A DNA stretch of 64,000 bases from Moheibacter sp035515075 (GCA_035515075.1 DATJBZ010000013.1:25264-89263); one strand, 5' to 3'; counted from the first letter of the stretch, positions 45,699 through 55,462 are shown. The notes: a model not told the origin generated them from the sequence alone. Numbers and translations are program-made.

Positions 45699-46937
45699 TT
45701 AATCAAAATTTATGAAGGTTTGATTGAGAATTTCTAAAGCTTCGTTCATTTCACTTTCAGTGATGGTCAGTGGCGGAGCAAAGCGAATGATGTTGCCATG
45801 GGTGGGTTTGGCCAAAAGCCCATTATTCATCAATTCAACACAGATGTTCCATGCCGTAGAACTTTCTGGCGTATCGTTGATCAAAATGGCATTGAGCAAT
45901 CCTTTTCCACGAACTGCTTTTAAAAATGAAAATTTTGGGATCATTTTTTCAACTTTAGCCCTGAACAATTCGCCCATTTTATCCGCATTTCCAGCAAGGT
46001 CTTCATCCAAAACGACTTGTAAAGCTTCTCTGGCAATGGCACAAGCCAAGGGATTTCCACCAAAAGTAGAACCGTGTTGTCCAGGTTGTATCACTTCCAT
46101 GATGGTATCGTCTGCCAAAACTGCAGAAACTGGATATGCGCCTCCTGAGAGTGCTTTTCCAAGAATCAAAACGTCTGCTTTGATATTTTCGTGGTCAACA
46201 GCCAACATCTTTCCCGTTCTGGCAATTCCAGTTTGAATTTCATCAGCAATGAACAAGATGTTGTTTTCTTGACAAATTTGGTGACAAGCAGTCAAATAGC
46301 CTTCGTCTGGCACATTGACGCCTGCTTCTCCTTGGATGGGTTCCACCAAAAATCCACAAATGTTGTGGGCTTCTTTGGCCACTATTTTTTTGAATGTTTC
46401 AATGTCGTTGTAAGTAGTCGTGATAAATCCAGATGTGTACGGATTGAAATTTTTGCGTGCATCTTCGTCATTTGAAAAAGAAATGATGGTGGTCGTTCTT
46501 CCGTGAAAATTTCCGTTGCAGACAATGATCTTGGCTTCTCCTGAAGGGATTCCTTTTTTCTCGTAGCCCCATTTTCTCGCGATTTTGATGGCGGTTTCAA
46601 CTGCTTCTGCACCCGTGTTCATCGGCAAAACCTTTTCATAACCAAACAATTCGGTGATGAATTTTTCGTATTGCCCCAATTCGGCATTGTAAAACGCGCG
46701 AGAAGTTAAAGTGATTTTTTGTGCTTGTTCGATCAGTTTCTCGATGATTCTTGGATGACCATGTCCTTGGTTGACGGCAGAATAAGCAGACAAGAAATCG
46801 AAATATTTCTTTCCTTCCACATCCCAAACATGTACGCCTTTTCCTTTTTCTAAAACGACAGGAAGCGGATGGTAATTGTGCGCACCGTACTGATTTTCTA
46901 AATGAATTAATTCTTTTGATGTTAACTTCACGACCAT
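45699..46937 (-). CDS. rocD: Ornithine aminotransferase (ornithine--oxo-acid transaminase)
   Basis: 412 residues from the ATG at 46937, 12 bases after a TACATTTG promoter; the frame is open upstream into murI, but those residues do not fit. Class III PLP aminotransferase: the PLP lysine is in ILGKALSGGAYPVSAV, with NTGAEAVETAIKIARKWGY upstream, and FIADEIQTGIARTG (aspartate that holds the ring). It turns ornithine and 2-oxoglutarate into glutamate semialdehyde and glutamate in the cytoplasm, linking arginine breakdown to proline. Confidence 0.95.
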   Translation of the reverse strand: MVVKLTSKELIHLENQYGAHNYHPLPVVLEKGKGVHVWDVEGKKYFDFLSAYSAVNQGHGHPRIIEKLIEQAQKITLTSRAFYNAELGQYEKFITELFGYEKVLPMNTGAEAVETAIKIARKWGYEKKGIPSGEAKIIVCNGNFHGRTTTIISFSNDEDARKNFNPYTSGFITTTYNDIETFKKIVAKEAHNICGFLVEPIQGEAGVNVPDEGYLTACHQICQENNILFIADEIQTGIARTGKMLAVDHENIKADVLILGKALSGGAYPVSAVLADDTIMEVIQPGQHGSTFGGNPLACAIAREALQVVLDEDLAGNADKMGELFRAKVEKMIPKFSFLKAVRGKGLLNAILINDTPESSTAWNICVELMNNGLLAKPTHGNIIRFAPPLTITESEMNEALEILNQTFINFD

Positions 46938-46948
46938 TAAATTTTGCG

Positions 46949-46956
46949 CAAATGTA
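46949..46956 (-). promoter_or_regulatory. -7 promoter element of rocD
   Basis: TACATTTG on the minus strand, exact consensus, 11 bases before the rocD ATG. It also argues for that start. Confidence 0.5.
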
Positions 46957-46989
46957 GTGATTTCGTTTGAAATACTATGGTTTAAAAGT

Positions 46990-47784
46990 TCAAAGTTGCT
47001 TTTCAGTAACAGAAATCGACTTGCCAAAAAAGCGTTTGGCCAAACGAAAAAAGTTATCGGTATAATCTGACAAGAAAAACTCAAAATAAGGATTTTCCGT
47101 GTCTCCTTTTAAATTCAACTTTTCAATTTCATGGATCAATTCATTCACAATGATGAGAGAGGAGTTGACTACTTTTACGCGACCTTGGTAAATTGTTTCA
47201 ATGTCTTTTTGGATCAATGGATAATGGGTGCAGCCCAAGATCAAGGTGTCGATGTCTTCCAATTTTTTATTGGACAAATAAGACTCCAATGCATGCGTCA
47301 TCACTGGCGTGTTTTTGAATCCTTCTTCAATGATGGGGACCAACAAAGGTGTTGCCAATTCTTGGACTTTGAGGTGGCGGTTGTGTTTGCGAATCGCTTT
47401 TTTGTAGGCATGCGAACGAACCGTTCCTTTGGTAGCGATAACGCCTATTTTTTGGTGCAATTCATACGCAACCTTTTTGGCGACAGGAGAAATTACATCC
47501 ACGACCAATACGCCGGCTGCCGCTTGTTTGATTTCTTGAATGGCGTTGGCTGTAGCTGTATTGCAAGCGACGACGATTGCTTTGCAATTCTGGTGCACTA
47601 AAAATTCGGTAATGTTTGTGGTGAATTTGATGATGGCTTCTTTGGACTTGTCTCCATAAGGAAGGTGTTGGGTGTCTCCGTAATACACGATGCTTTCGTG
47701 GGGCATCAATCGTTTGATTTCTTTTGCGATCGTCAATCCACCTACACCCGAATCAAATACACCAATGGGTCTGTTGTCATTCAT
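46990..47784 (-). CDS. murI: Glutamate racemase
   Basis: 264 residues with the full set of racemase motifs: D11-S12 in GVFDSGVGG, YYGDTQHLPYG, the first catalytic C74 in VVACNTATAN, and the second, C185, in LGCTHYPL. It makes D-glutamate for peptidoglycan. It is a single gene with a TACATTTG promoter five bases upstream. rocD starts 52 bases after its stop codon, from its own promoter. Confidence 0.97.
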   Translation of the reverse strand: MNDNRPIGVFDSGVGGLTIAKEIKRLMPHESIVYYGDTQHLPYGDKSKEAIIKFTTNITEFLVHQNCKAIVVACNTATANAIQEIKQAAAGVLVVDVISPVAKKVAYELHQKIGVIATKGTVRSHAYKKAIRKHNRHLKVQELATPLLVPIIEEGFKNTPVMTHALESYLSNKKLEDIDTLILGCTHYPLIQKDIETIYQGRVKVVNSSLIIVNELIHEIEKLNLKGDTENPYFEFFLSDYTDNFFRLAKRFFGKSISVTEKQL

Positions 47785-47788
47785 GTTG

Positions 47789-47796
47789 CAAATGTA
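47789..47796 (-). promoter_or_regulatory. -7 promoter element of murI
   Basis: TACATTTG on the minus strand, exact consensus, four bases before the murI start. Confidence 0.45.
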
Positions 47797-47971
47797 TTTA
47801 TATTAATTCAACTAAAAATGGATAGTTTCTGTGAATAATTTGGAGAAATGAGGGTTTTTCTTGAAAAATACAGGCTTTTTCCTTAGTCTTTCATTGAAGG
47901 AGGAGATTATGTTTGCAGTATGAAAGTTTCGTTGTTGTAAATGAAGCTTTTGTGAAATCTCGTTTTAACCT

Positions 47972-48011
47972 GAAAAGATCTCATTTTTGATTCAAAAGTT
48001 GAGATCTTTTC
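47972..48011. terminator. Stem-loop terminator after lptB
   Basis: A 12-bp perfect stem (GAAAAGATCTCA / TGAGATCTTTTC) with a 16-base loop, between the minus-strand genes lptB and murI. Only short T runs follow, so efficiency is uncertain. Confidence 0.55.
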
Positions 48012-48034
48012 TATTTTGATTCATTTTTGTTGAA

Positions 48035-48769
48035 TTAAAACTGTTCGAAACGGAAATTTTCACCGAGATAAACCCGACGGACATCTTTGTCATTGGCCAA
48101 TTCTTCTGGTGAACCTTCTTTCAAGATTTTCCCTTCAAACATGATGTAGGTTTTGTCGGTAATGGCCAAAGTTTGGGAAACGTTGTGGTCGGTAATCAAA
48201 ATGCCAATGTTTTTGTCTTTCAACGAACGCACGATTTTTTGAATGTCTTCTACCGCAATCGGATCCACTCCTGCAAAGGGTTCGTCCAATAAAATGAATT
48301 TTGGTTCGGTCGCCAAACAACGTGCGATTTCAGTCCGTCTTCTTTCCCCACCCGAGAGCAAATCTCCCCGGTTTTTGCGGACATGTTCCAAACTAAATTC
48401 CTCAATCAAGGCATCGGTTTTTAGTTGTTGTTCTTTTTTGGACAATTTGGTGAATTGTAAGACAGATTTGATGTTGTCTTCTACCGAAAGTTTTCTAAAA
48501 ACAGAAGCTTCCTGCGCCAAATAGCCGATGCCTTTCTGCGCCCGACGGTACATCGCATCGTTGGTGATGTCTTCTTTGTCCAAAAAAACACGGCCACGCG
48601 TGGCTTTGACCAAGCCAACGATCATGTAAAAAGAAGTGGTTTTTCCAGCACCGTTTGGGCCCAACAAACCGATAATTTGTCCCTGTTCTACCTGAAATGA
48701 AACATCCTTGACCACGTGTTTGCTACCGTAATCTTTTACCAGATGTTCGCCTTTTAATACAATTCCCAT
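48035..48769 (-). CDS. lptB: LPS export ABC transporter ATP-binding protein LptB
   Basis: 244 residues with Walker A GPNGAGKTTSFYM near 37, the signature LLSGGERRRTEIARCL, Walker B FILLDEPFAGVDP, and the switch His in LITDHNV. The Q-loop segment is GYLAQEASVFRKL, typical of LptB. It powers lipopolysaccharide transport from inner to outer membrane together with LptFG, not in this window. TATCTTTG lies five bases before the start, giving an almost leaderless message. Confidence 0.95.
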   Translation of the reverse strand: MGIVLKGEHLVKDYGSKHVVKDVSFQVEQGQIIGLLGPNGAGKTTSFYMIVGLVKATRGRVFLDKEDITNDAMYRRAQKGIGYLAQEASVFRKLSVEDNIKSVLQFTKLSKKEQQLKTDALIEEFSLEHVRKNRGDLLSGGERRRTEIARCLATEPKFILLDEPFAGVDPIAVEDIQKIVRSLKDKNIGILITDHNVSQTLAITDKTYIMFEGKILKEGSPEELANDKDVRRVYLGENFRFEQF

Positions 48770-48774
48770 TGCGC

Positions 48775-48782
48775 CAAAGATA
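48775..48782 (-). promoter_or_regulatory. -7 promoter element of lptB
   Basis: TATCTTTG on the minus strand, exact consensus, five bases before the start. A TTG lies about 22 bases further upstream. Confidence 0.5.
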
Positions 48783-48873
48783 AAATATTTTGCTGTATGC
48801 TTTGCAAAACAATGCGATAAAAGAAAGCAGGCTTTGTTTTAAAAATAATTAACTTGCTTCAGTTTTAAAAAGG

Positions 48874-51117
48874 ATGAAACAATACCTGTTTTTGTGGCTG
48901 TTTTTTTGTGTGGCATTGGGCATGGCTCAGAAAATACCGATTCCTCAAATGAAATCTAAAGTGGGTGGAGTTGATTTGTTGTTTCAAAACATCGAAGCCA
49001 ATGTTGTCGGGAAAATGGTGGATGTGCGCGTTTACCAAAGCTTTCAAATTCACTCAAAAGACAGCCTTCAATATGTGTTCCCAATTGATGCTGAAAAAAG
49101 TCTGTACGAGCTCAAAGTATATTATCCCGATCAAATTTTTTCATTGGATGTCAGAAACATGGACAACATTCGAAAACAAGTAGTGGCGGAGAACAAAAAG
49201 GGAAAACGAATCAGCATTGCACACAGCAATGAACCGCATTTTCTGACTTTGGATTTACCAGATCCGCCGATCGACCAGGAAATCAAAGTGGTGGTCAAAT
49301 ACATGGAGCATTTGGAAGCGAATTTGACTGTGCAATCTTTTAAAATGCCTTCGTTGCTTGCGAAGAATTATCAGCAAATTCCCGAAACCTTTCAGCTCAA
49401 AGTCAATTTGATCAGCGCAACACCGATTGTGTATTCCAACATTTCACTTTCCAATGGCCAGCGCAATTTAATTTCAGAAAAATTTCATCAATTTACTTAC
49501 CAAGGTGCAGATTTTCAATCGGCCATCATATTGGAATTTGATGCGCGAGGAACAGCGGCAGATGCTGGGATGTTGGTGTATGAAGACAAAGGTTGTCGTT
49601 ATATTTTAGGCGTAGTTGAGCCGCCCAAAGAAATTTCTCCTGAAGAAATAGCGCCGAGAGAATACATTTTTGTGATGGACGTTTCTGGTTCGATGAAAGG
49701 ATTTCCGATCGATACTTCGAAAGAATTGATCAAAAGAATTTTGAATGATTTGAAGGCAGAGGAGAAGTTCAACATTCTCTTTTTTGATGGCAGCAGCGAT
49801 TTTCTGGCTGAACAATCCATTGAAGCAACGCCTGAAAACAAAGATTTGGCGTTTCAGATCATCAACGAACAGAGAGGAAAAGGCAGTACGAAATTGAGTG
49901 GGGCGATGAATAAAGTTTATGCGTATCCGCCCGATCCTGCGTACAACCGGATTGTGGTGATGCTCACCGATGGTTTGTTGACCGAAGATGGAGAATTGTA
50001 CTATGATTTGAAGCGAAATTTGAATTTTGCGCAATATTTTGTGTTTGGTATTGGCTATGAAGTGGGGCGTGGGGTGATCCAAAAAATAGCAAATATAGTT
50101 GGAACAAAGGCAGTTTTGATCACAGAGCATAGCGATGCAGCCCAAGAGTTAGATGAGTTTTACCACCGAATTCGAACGCCGTTGTTGCGAAAAATAGAAG
50201 TGCAATCGAAGCAGTTGAATTTGCGGGAAACCTATCCACAGCAGTTCAATGGTTTTTTGTCCAGTCAGTCTTCCAGTTTTGTGAGCAAGGAATGCAGCGG
50301 CATGCGGGAGCCGAAATTGGTTTTGACTGGTATCAATGGTAATGAGGCGTACCATGAGGTATTTCAATTGGACAAACATGCCAACAATGAGGATTTGATG
50401 GTGTTGCAATTGCTTTGGGCCAAAGAAAAAATCGATTTTTTATTGACTGAAGAAGAGCGCTGTGGCCAAGTTTGTCAAAAAAGCGGCAAATACCGGAATG
50501 AAATCATCAAAATAGGCGAGGAGTTGAATATTTCTACGCCTTATACTTCTTTTATTGAAGAGAATTATCAAAACATTCATGGAAATCTAGGCCGAAAAAC
50601 TTCTTTGTACAATCATCCACAGCAAGTGATTTCTTTTCAAAATGACTTTGATTCAGACTTTGATGGCGTACCCAATTTGCTGGATGAATGCCCGTATGAC
50701 AAAGGTTTTGTGGATAGAAAAGGTTGTCCTAGAACCAAAGAAGAAAAAATGACCGAGGAAATCAATCGGATTTTGGAAGGCGTGGAGTTTGCGTTTGATT
50801 CGTATGAGATCCAAGCAGAGTTTTATGAAAAATTGAATACCGCAGCGGAAATCATCATTGAAAATGACCGAGATCGATACATTGTCGAAGGGCATACGGA
50901 TGCGGCAGGAACAGCAGAATACAATTTGCAATTGTCCTTGAATCGTGCGCATGCTGTGGTCAATTATTTAAAAAGAAAAGGCGTGGATGTTGGGAAGTTG
51001 CGCGTGGTTGGCAAAGGAGATTCGGAGCTAAAACATCCAGAATGTCGCCCACAGGAAGTTTGTGATGAGCAAAAGAATTTTGAAAATCGAAGAGTCGTAT
51101 TCAAACAAATCAATTAG
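48874..51117 (+). CDS. VIT - von Willebrand A - thrombospondin type 3 - OmpA multidomain envelope protein
   Basis: 747 residues. In order: signal peptide (ends LGMAQ), VIT domain (about 20-160), vWA domain with the metal site D269-x-S271-x-S273 in VMDVSGSMKG (about 262-430), a thrombospondin type 3 calcium repeat DFDSDFDGVPNLLDECP near 591-610, and a C-terminal OmpA domain with VEGHTDAAGTAEYNLQLSLNRA near 670 (peptidoglycan binding). It probably tethers an exported adhesive or mechanical module to the wall. It is followed after 29 bases by a small lipoprotein with the same type 3 repeats, so they form a pair. Confidence 0.9.
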   Translation: MKQYLFLWLFFCVALGMAQKIPIPQMKSKVGGVDLLFQNIEANVVGKMVDVRVYQSFQIHSKDSLQYVFPIDAEKSLYELKVYYPDQIFSLDVRNMDNIRKQVVAENKKGKRISIAHSNEPHFLTLDLPDPPIDQEIKVVVKYMEHLEANLTVQSFKMPSLLAKNYQQIPETFQLKVNLISATPIVYSNISLSNGQRNLISEKFHQFTYQGADFQSAIILEFDARGTAADAGMLVYEDKGCRYILGVVEPPKEISPEEIAPREYIFVMDVSGSMKGFPIDTSKELIKRILNDLKAEEKFNILFFDGSSDFLAEQSIEATPENKDLAFQIINEQRGKGSTKLSGAMNKVYAYPPDPAYNRIVVMLTDGLLTEDGELYYDLKRNLNFAQYFVFGIGYEVGRGVIQKIANIVGTKAVLITEHSDAAQELDEFYHRIRTPLLRKIEVQSKQLNLRETYPQQFNGFLSSQSSSFVSKECSGMREPKLVLTGINGNEAYHEVFQLDKHANNEDLMVLQLLWAKEKIDFLLTEEERCGQVCQKSGKYRNEIIKIGEELNISTPYTSFIEENYQNIHGNLGRKTSLYNHPQQVISFQNDFDSDFDGVPNLLDECPYDKGFVDRKGCPRTKEEKMTEEINRILEGVEFAFDSYEIQAEFYEKLNTAAEIIIENDRDRYIVEGHTDAAGTAEYNLQLSLNRAHAVVNYLKRKGVDVGKLRVVGKGDSELKHPECRPQEVCDEQKNFENRRVVFKQIN

Positions 51118-51146
51118 ATTTGTTCAACTAACTGAATGATACAATC

Positions 51147-51452
51147 ATGAGAACCTTTTTTTTGTCCCTTAGCACATTGTTGTTTTTCAACTTTTCTTGT
51201 CAAAGTTCTCAAAAGACATTGGCACAGACTTATGTAGATACTGATTTGGATGGCGTGCCAGATGGGAAAGACGCTTGTCCGACTGTGTATGGTTCTCCTT
51301 TTAATTTGGGTTGTCCCAACGATCAGCAATTGTCTTCTCAATTTGATGCCAAACTTTCCACAGATGCCGATTTGGATGGCGTGCCAGATGAGAAAGATGA
51401 ATGTCCCAATGAATATGGTTCGCCTTTCAATATGGGTTGTCCGTTGCCATAA
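51147..51452 (+). CDS. Small lipoprotein with two thrombospondin type 3 repeats
   Basis: 101 residues. The signal ends with lipobox FNFSC (Cys18). Two near-identical repeats follow: DLDGVPDGKDACPTVYGSPF and DLDGVPDEKDECPNEYGSPF, each with a calcium-binding Asp pattern and one Cys, then GCP. It lies 29 bases after the VIT/vWA/OmpA gene, whose own repeat has the same form, so it is probably an extracellular partner. It may be a shortened paralogue. Confidence 0.75.
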   Translation: MRTFFLSLSTLLFFNFSCQSSQKTLAQTYVDTDLDGVPDGKDACPTVYGSPFNLGCPNDQQLSSQFDAKLSTDADLDGVPDEKDECPNEYGSPFNMGCPLP

Positions 51453-51463
51453 AAGCACAAAAA

Positions 51464-51483
51464 AGCACTGAAGAATCAGTGCT
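51464..51483 (-). terminator. Terminator of the GLPGLI gene
   Basis: An 8-bp perfect stem (AGCACTGA / TCAGTGCT) with loop AGAA, followed on the minus strand by a T run. It lies 42 bases after the GLPGLI stop codon. Confidence 0.7.
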
Positions 51484-51525
51484 CAAAGTATCATAATAAA
51501 TAAAAATGTAAATGTAAATGAAATT

Positions 51526-52287
51526 TTATTCGGTTTCAACACCTCCACCGTACATTTCTTGCATTTGTTTTTGTAATTCCATCATTTCGTCATAAAATTC
51601 TTTTTCAGACAAAACTTTTCCTTTGGACGGTTTGTTGATTTTAATTTCTTCTTCTTTGACCGCAACTTTGGTGGCCATGATGACCAAAAGCGCATTGTTC
51701 ATTTCAAATTCTGTTTTCAAAATCAAACCAGGCAATCCCCAAACGCGATCTGGGCCATCTTTGATGTTAATTTTAGGGGTGTACCAAGCAGTGATGGCGA
51801 TAGAATCATTCATCACACCCGTTGCCTTGTACGTGTCAAAACCTGCAATTTGTTCTTTCTCTTTTGAAATTTTCCAATGCATGTTTTGCAAGCTGTCTTT
51901 CATCAAGTAAGCTTTTCCAAGATTGTAGGGTTTCAAATAATATTGTTCTTTGATGTTTTTGTACAAGGGTTCTTTGTCCATCGCTGTAATTTGTGACAAA
52001 ATCATTCCCGCAGCCGATTGGTCATTGTTGATTTTTTCCAACATTTTGTATTCGGATTCAGTGCCATTGGTTTTCAAAGAATAATCGATGAAAATGCCAT
52101 TTTTAATTTCTTGTCGCAAAGGTTCTTCTACTTGAGATTTCCATTGGGCAGGAATGGTAGACATGATTTGGTCAAAGTCCAATTTCATTTCCATTTGGTA
52201 ATCAACTTCCAGAAATTGCGGTTTGTCCTGTGCGTGCAAAGCCATCGTCGAAATGAACACAGCAAATGCGAAAAATATTTTTTTCAT
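51526..52287 (-). CDS. GLPGLI family secreted protein
   Basis: 253 residues from the ATG at 52287, with a signal peptide ending ALHAQ; an earlier TTG-like extension of seven codons is not needed. The family name motif appears as WGLPGLIL near residue 180, after YLMKDSLQNMHWKI and AWYTPKI. GLPGLI proteins are small exported proteins of Bacteroidota of unknown role, sometimes involved in porphyrin or metal handling. It is a single gene. Confidence 0.88.
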   Translation of the reverse strand: MKKIFFAFAVFISTMALHAQDKPQFLEVDYQMEMKLDFDQIMSTIPAQWKSQVEEPLRQEIKNGIFIDYSLKTNGTESEYKMLEKINNDQSAAGMILSQITAMDKEPLYKNIKEQYYLKPYNLGKAYLMKDSLQNMHWKISKEKEQIAGFDTYKATGVMNDSIAITAWYTPKINIKDGPDRVWGLPGLILKTEFEMNNALLVIMATKVAVKEEEIKINKPSKGKVLSEKEFYDEMMELQKQMQEMYGGGVETE

Positions 52288-52354
52288 TGGATTTAATTTT
52301 GAATTCAATCAGTAGCCATTGGATGGCAATTGTTACAATTTGAATTGTTTTTTT

Positions 52355-54151
52355 TTAATCATTCAACTTCAAAACAGCCAAGAAAGCAGACTGAGGAACT
52401 TCTACGTTTCCGATCTGGCGCATTTTCTTTTTTCCAGCTTTTTGTTTTTCCAACAATTTTCGCTTACGAGAGATGTCTCCTCCATAACATTTGGCAGTCA
52501 CGTCTTTACGAACCGCTTTGATGGTTTCTCTCGAAATCACCTTGGCACCAATCGCTGCTTGGATTGGAATGTCAAACTGCTGTCTTGGGATCAGTTCCTT
52601 CAATTTTTCACACATTTTTTTACCAATGCTGTATGCATTGTCCACGTGAATTAACGCTGACAAAGCATCCACAGGTTCCGTATTGATCAAAATGTCAACT
52701 TTTACCAATTTGGAAGGACGCATGTCAATCGGTTGATAATCAAAAGAAGCATATCCTTTAGAAATCGATTTCAATCGGTCGTAAAAATCAAACACAACTT
52801 CTGCCAAAGGCAATTCGAAAATCAATTCTACACGGTGTTGTGTCAAATAAGTTTGGTTGATCAAAATTCCTCTTTTTTCGATACACAAACTCATCACTTG
52901 ACCGACGAAATCCGCTTTGGTAATGATCGAAGCACGAATGTAAGGTTCTTCCACACGGTTTAAGCCGGAAGGATCAGGTAATTCTGAAGGATTATTGACT
53001 AAAATTGTTTTGTCCTTTTCTTTCTCGGTATAAGCATGGTAAGAAACGTTGGGAACCGTGGTGATCACGTCCATATTGAACTCACGTTCCAATCTTTCTT
53101 GGATAATTTCCAGGTGCAACATGCCCAAAAATCCACAACGGAAACCAAAGCCCAAAGCTGCAGAAGATTCAGGTTCGAAGGTCAATGAAGCATCGTTCAA
53201 ACGCAATTTTTCAATGGAATACCGCAAATCTTCGTAATCGTCGTTTTCCACAGGATAAATTCCCGCATAAACCATCGGTTTTACTTCCTCAAAACCTTCA
53301 ATTGCAGCCTCAGCTGGCATTTCAGTAGAAGTGATGGTGTCTCCTACTTTGACCTCGCTGGCATCTTTGATTCCAGAGATAATATAGCCTACATCACCGG
53401 TTTTGATGACGGATTTTTCTTGTTGTTTTAACTTTAAAGTCCCCACTTCATCTGCATGGTATTTTTTTCCCGTCGCCATGAATTGCACTTCTTGTCCTTT
53501 TTTGATTTCGCCGTTGACTACTTTGAAGTAGGCTTCAATACCACGGAAAGGATTGTACACAGAGTCAAAAATCAGAGCTTGAAGTGGCGCTTTTGGATCA
53601 CCTTTTGGCGCAGGAACCTTTTCAATGATCGTGTGCAAAAGATGTTCAACACCTTCGCCGGTTTTTCCACTGACACGCAAGACTTCATCAGGCGAACAAC
53701 CTAACAAATCGACGATGTCATCGGTTACCTCTTCAGGATTTGCACTGGGCAAATCGATCTTATTTAAAATCGGAATAATTTCTAAATCGTTTTCCAAAGC
53801 CAAATAAAGGTTGGAAATGGTTTGTGCTTGAATGCTTTGTGCCGCATCAACGATCAGTAAAGCACCTTCACAAGCAGCGATCGAACGAGAAACTTCATAT
53901 GAAAAATCGACGTGTCCTGGCGTATCAATTAAATTGAGAATGTATTTTTCTCCATTCAATTCATACTCCATTTGGATTGCGTGAGATTTGATGGTGATTC
54001 CTCTTTCTCGCTCCAAATCCATGCTGTCCAAGGTTTGTTCTTGGAGTTCACGATCCGATATCGTATTGGTGATTTGCAATAATCGATCAGCCAAAGTACT
54101 TTTCCCATGGTCGATGTGTGCGATGATACAGAAATTACGAATGTTTTTCAT
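52355..54151 (-). CDS. lepA: Elongation factor 4 (LepA)
   Basis: 598 residues from the ATG at 54151; the frame is open seven codons further but the family begins here. GTPase motifs are AHIDHGKSTLAD (P-loop), DTPGHVDFSYEV and NKIDLP. The C-terminal domain has the LepA-specific YHAYTEKEKDK-type and CYGGDISRKRKLLEKQKAGKKKM (seen here as CYGGDISRKRKLL). It back-translocates stalled ribosomes. A TATTTTTG promoter lies 18 bases upstream. Confidence 0.97.
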   Translation of the reverse strand: MKNIRNFCIIAHIDHGKSTLADRLLQITNTISDRELQEQTLDSMDLERERGITIKSHAIQMEYELNGEKYILNLIDTPGHVDFSYEVSRSIAACEGALLIVDAAQSIQAQTISNLYLALENDLEIIPILNKIDLPSANPEEVTDDIVDLLGCSPDEVLRVSGKTGEGVEHLLHTIIEKVPAPKGDPKAPLQALIFDSVYNPFRGIEAYFKVVNGEIKKGQEVQFMATGKKYHADEVGTLKLKQQEKSVIKTGDVGYIISGIKDASEVKVGDTITSTEMPAEAAIEGFEEVKPMVYAGIYPVENDDYEDLRYSIEKLRLNDASLTFEPESSAALGFGFRCGFLGMLHLEIIQERLEREFNMDVITTVPNVSYHAYTEKEKDKTILVNNPSELPDPSGLNRVEEPYIRASIITKADFVGQVMSLCIEKRGILINQTYLTQHRVELIFELPLAEVVFDFYDRLKSISKGYASFDYQPIDMRPSKLVKVDILINTEPVDALSALIHVDNAYSIGKKMCEKLKELIPRQQFDIPIQAAIGAKVISRETIKAVRKDVTAKCYGGDISRKRKLLEKQKAGKKKMRQIGNVEVPQSAFLAVLKLND

Positions 54152-54169
54152 TGATTTATTTAAAGTATG

Positions 54170-54177
54170 CAAAAATA
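54170..54177 (-). promoter_or_regulatory. -7 promoter element of lepA
   Basis: TATTTTTG on the minus strand, exact consensus, 18 bases before the lepA start. Confidence 0.5.
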
Positions 54178-54552
54178 ACGTAATTCGGTCAGATTACCAT
54201 ATTTTAATAAAAAACAGATTGGAATGAGATGAATCTAGTTCAATATTTAGCAATGATGGTTTTAAAATTAATTCAATTCATGTGTTTCTTTAATTGTGCG
54301 GTTAAAATTTAATTATGAACAAAGAGGACAATGAAATTCCTAAACTTGTTTTTTTTCAATTACTAATTATTTTTACATAGTAGGGGATGGGGCTTAGCTG
54401 TTTGATCTATTGATTATTGAATGTTTAGCATTGATAAAATTGTTGGTTTTTCGATCAATTTATTTTAATTAGCTAAGCATTTATCTTTTTTTTGTAATTG
54501 GTTATTAGTAATTTAGCAGAATTAATATCTTATTAAATAAAAATACAACTTT
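54178..54552. other. AT-rich intergenic region, no gene seen
   Basis: 375 very AT-rich bases between the divergent genes lepA and the secreted protein at 54553. A 21-codon frame at 54315-54380 has no support beyond its start codon. No stable hairpin was found apart from short AT repeats. It probably holds the promoter of the right-hand gene. Confidence 0.5.
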
Positions 54553-55353
54553 ATGAAATCAAAACTCTTTATTTTTTTATGCTTGAGTGCTGTATTCTCT
54601 ATGGCTCAAGTAGGAATTGGAACGCAAGATCCCAAGGCTACTTTGGATATTGTAGGCTCGCCAACGGATGCATCTGTCATGGATGGCGTCATTTTACCAA
54701 GGATTACTGGGAATCAATTGGCTGGTAAAAGTTATGGAACAGCGCAACAAGGTGCGGTTGTTTATGTTACCGCTGCTGCAACTGCTTTGACGGGGCAAGT
54801 GGTACATGTGAATGCTGCTGGGTTGTATTATTTTGATGGCGTTGTTTGGCGAAAAGTGGAAGGCAATGCATCGAACTCAAACAATAGTGCAGCTGTTTAT
54901 TCGGCTTCGAAAAAAGGCGGTTGGTCTTTGTTGAATTTGAGCATTGACAATTGGGCCAAAGTGAATTTGTTGGACTTGGACGCAAGCTTTGGAGGAAGCA
55001 ACATTGACAATGGTGAGTATGTGGCGCCTTCAACTGGTTATTACCAAGTGACTTATGAATGGCAATTGGAGTCAGGTCTCAACATTGATGTTTTGGGAAC
55101 AAAAGAGTTAGGTGTAATTAAAAACCCATCGACTACCGCTGAATTGGTGCATGCCAAAATTTTTGATGCTGTAAGGGTAAGTGTTCTTAGTGTTACTTTG
55201 GCTTCAGTTCCTTTGACTTCAACGACTTTGACTACTTTGGTGCAATTGGATCAAGGAGACCGATTGGCTTTTGTTGCTGACAAGGCATTGGTAGGTATTG
55301 GGCTTTTGAACAACTCAAAGGTTTCCGTCAATGTTCACAAAGTCGTGGACTAA
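54553..55353 (+). CDS. Secreted protein with tail-fibre-like N-terminus
   Basis: 266 residues with a signal peptide ending FSMAQ. The mature start VGIGTQDPKATLDIVGSPTD and GVILPRITGNQL is a sequence very common in exported Flavobacteriia proteins, and the C-terminal half (about 115-265) has beta strands and looks like a C1q/TNF-like trimer domain. Adhesion or surface display is likely but not shown. A long AT-rich region precedes it and a terminator follows. Confidence 0.8.
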   Translation: MKSKLFIFLCLSAVFSMAQVGIGTQDPKATLDIVGSPTDASVMDGVILPRITGNQLAGKSYGTAQQGAVVYVTAAATALTGQVVHVNAAGLYYFDGVVWRKVEGNASNSNNSAAVYSASKKGGWSLLNLSIDNWAKVNLLDLDASFGGSNIDNGEYVAPSTGYYQVTYEWQLESGLNIDVLGTKELGVIKNPSTTAELVHAKIFDAVRVSVLSVTLASVPLTSTTLTTLVQLDQGDRLAFVADKALVGIGLLNNSKVSVNVHKVVD

Positions 55354-55462
55354 ATGACAAAGTAGATGAAAAATACCTCATTTGAGGTATTGTATGATAG
55401 GCGATCTGCTTATATATTTGTCACAAGCAAAAACTTAACTAATCTTTGCAAACTATTTTAAG

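Noticed and set aside
46938..47084. N-terminal extension of rocD
   Set aside because: The 49 extra residues lie inside murI and do not fit the family; a promoter sits just before the ATG at 46937.
54315..54380. 21-codon open frame upstream of the secreted protein gene
   Set aside because: Only a start codon supports it; composition is like the surrounding AT-rich DNA.
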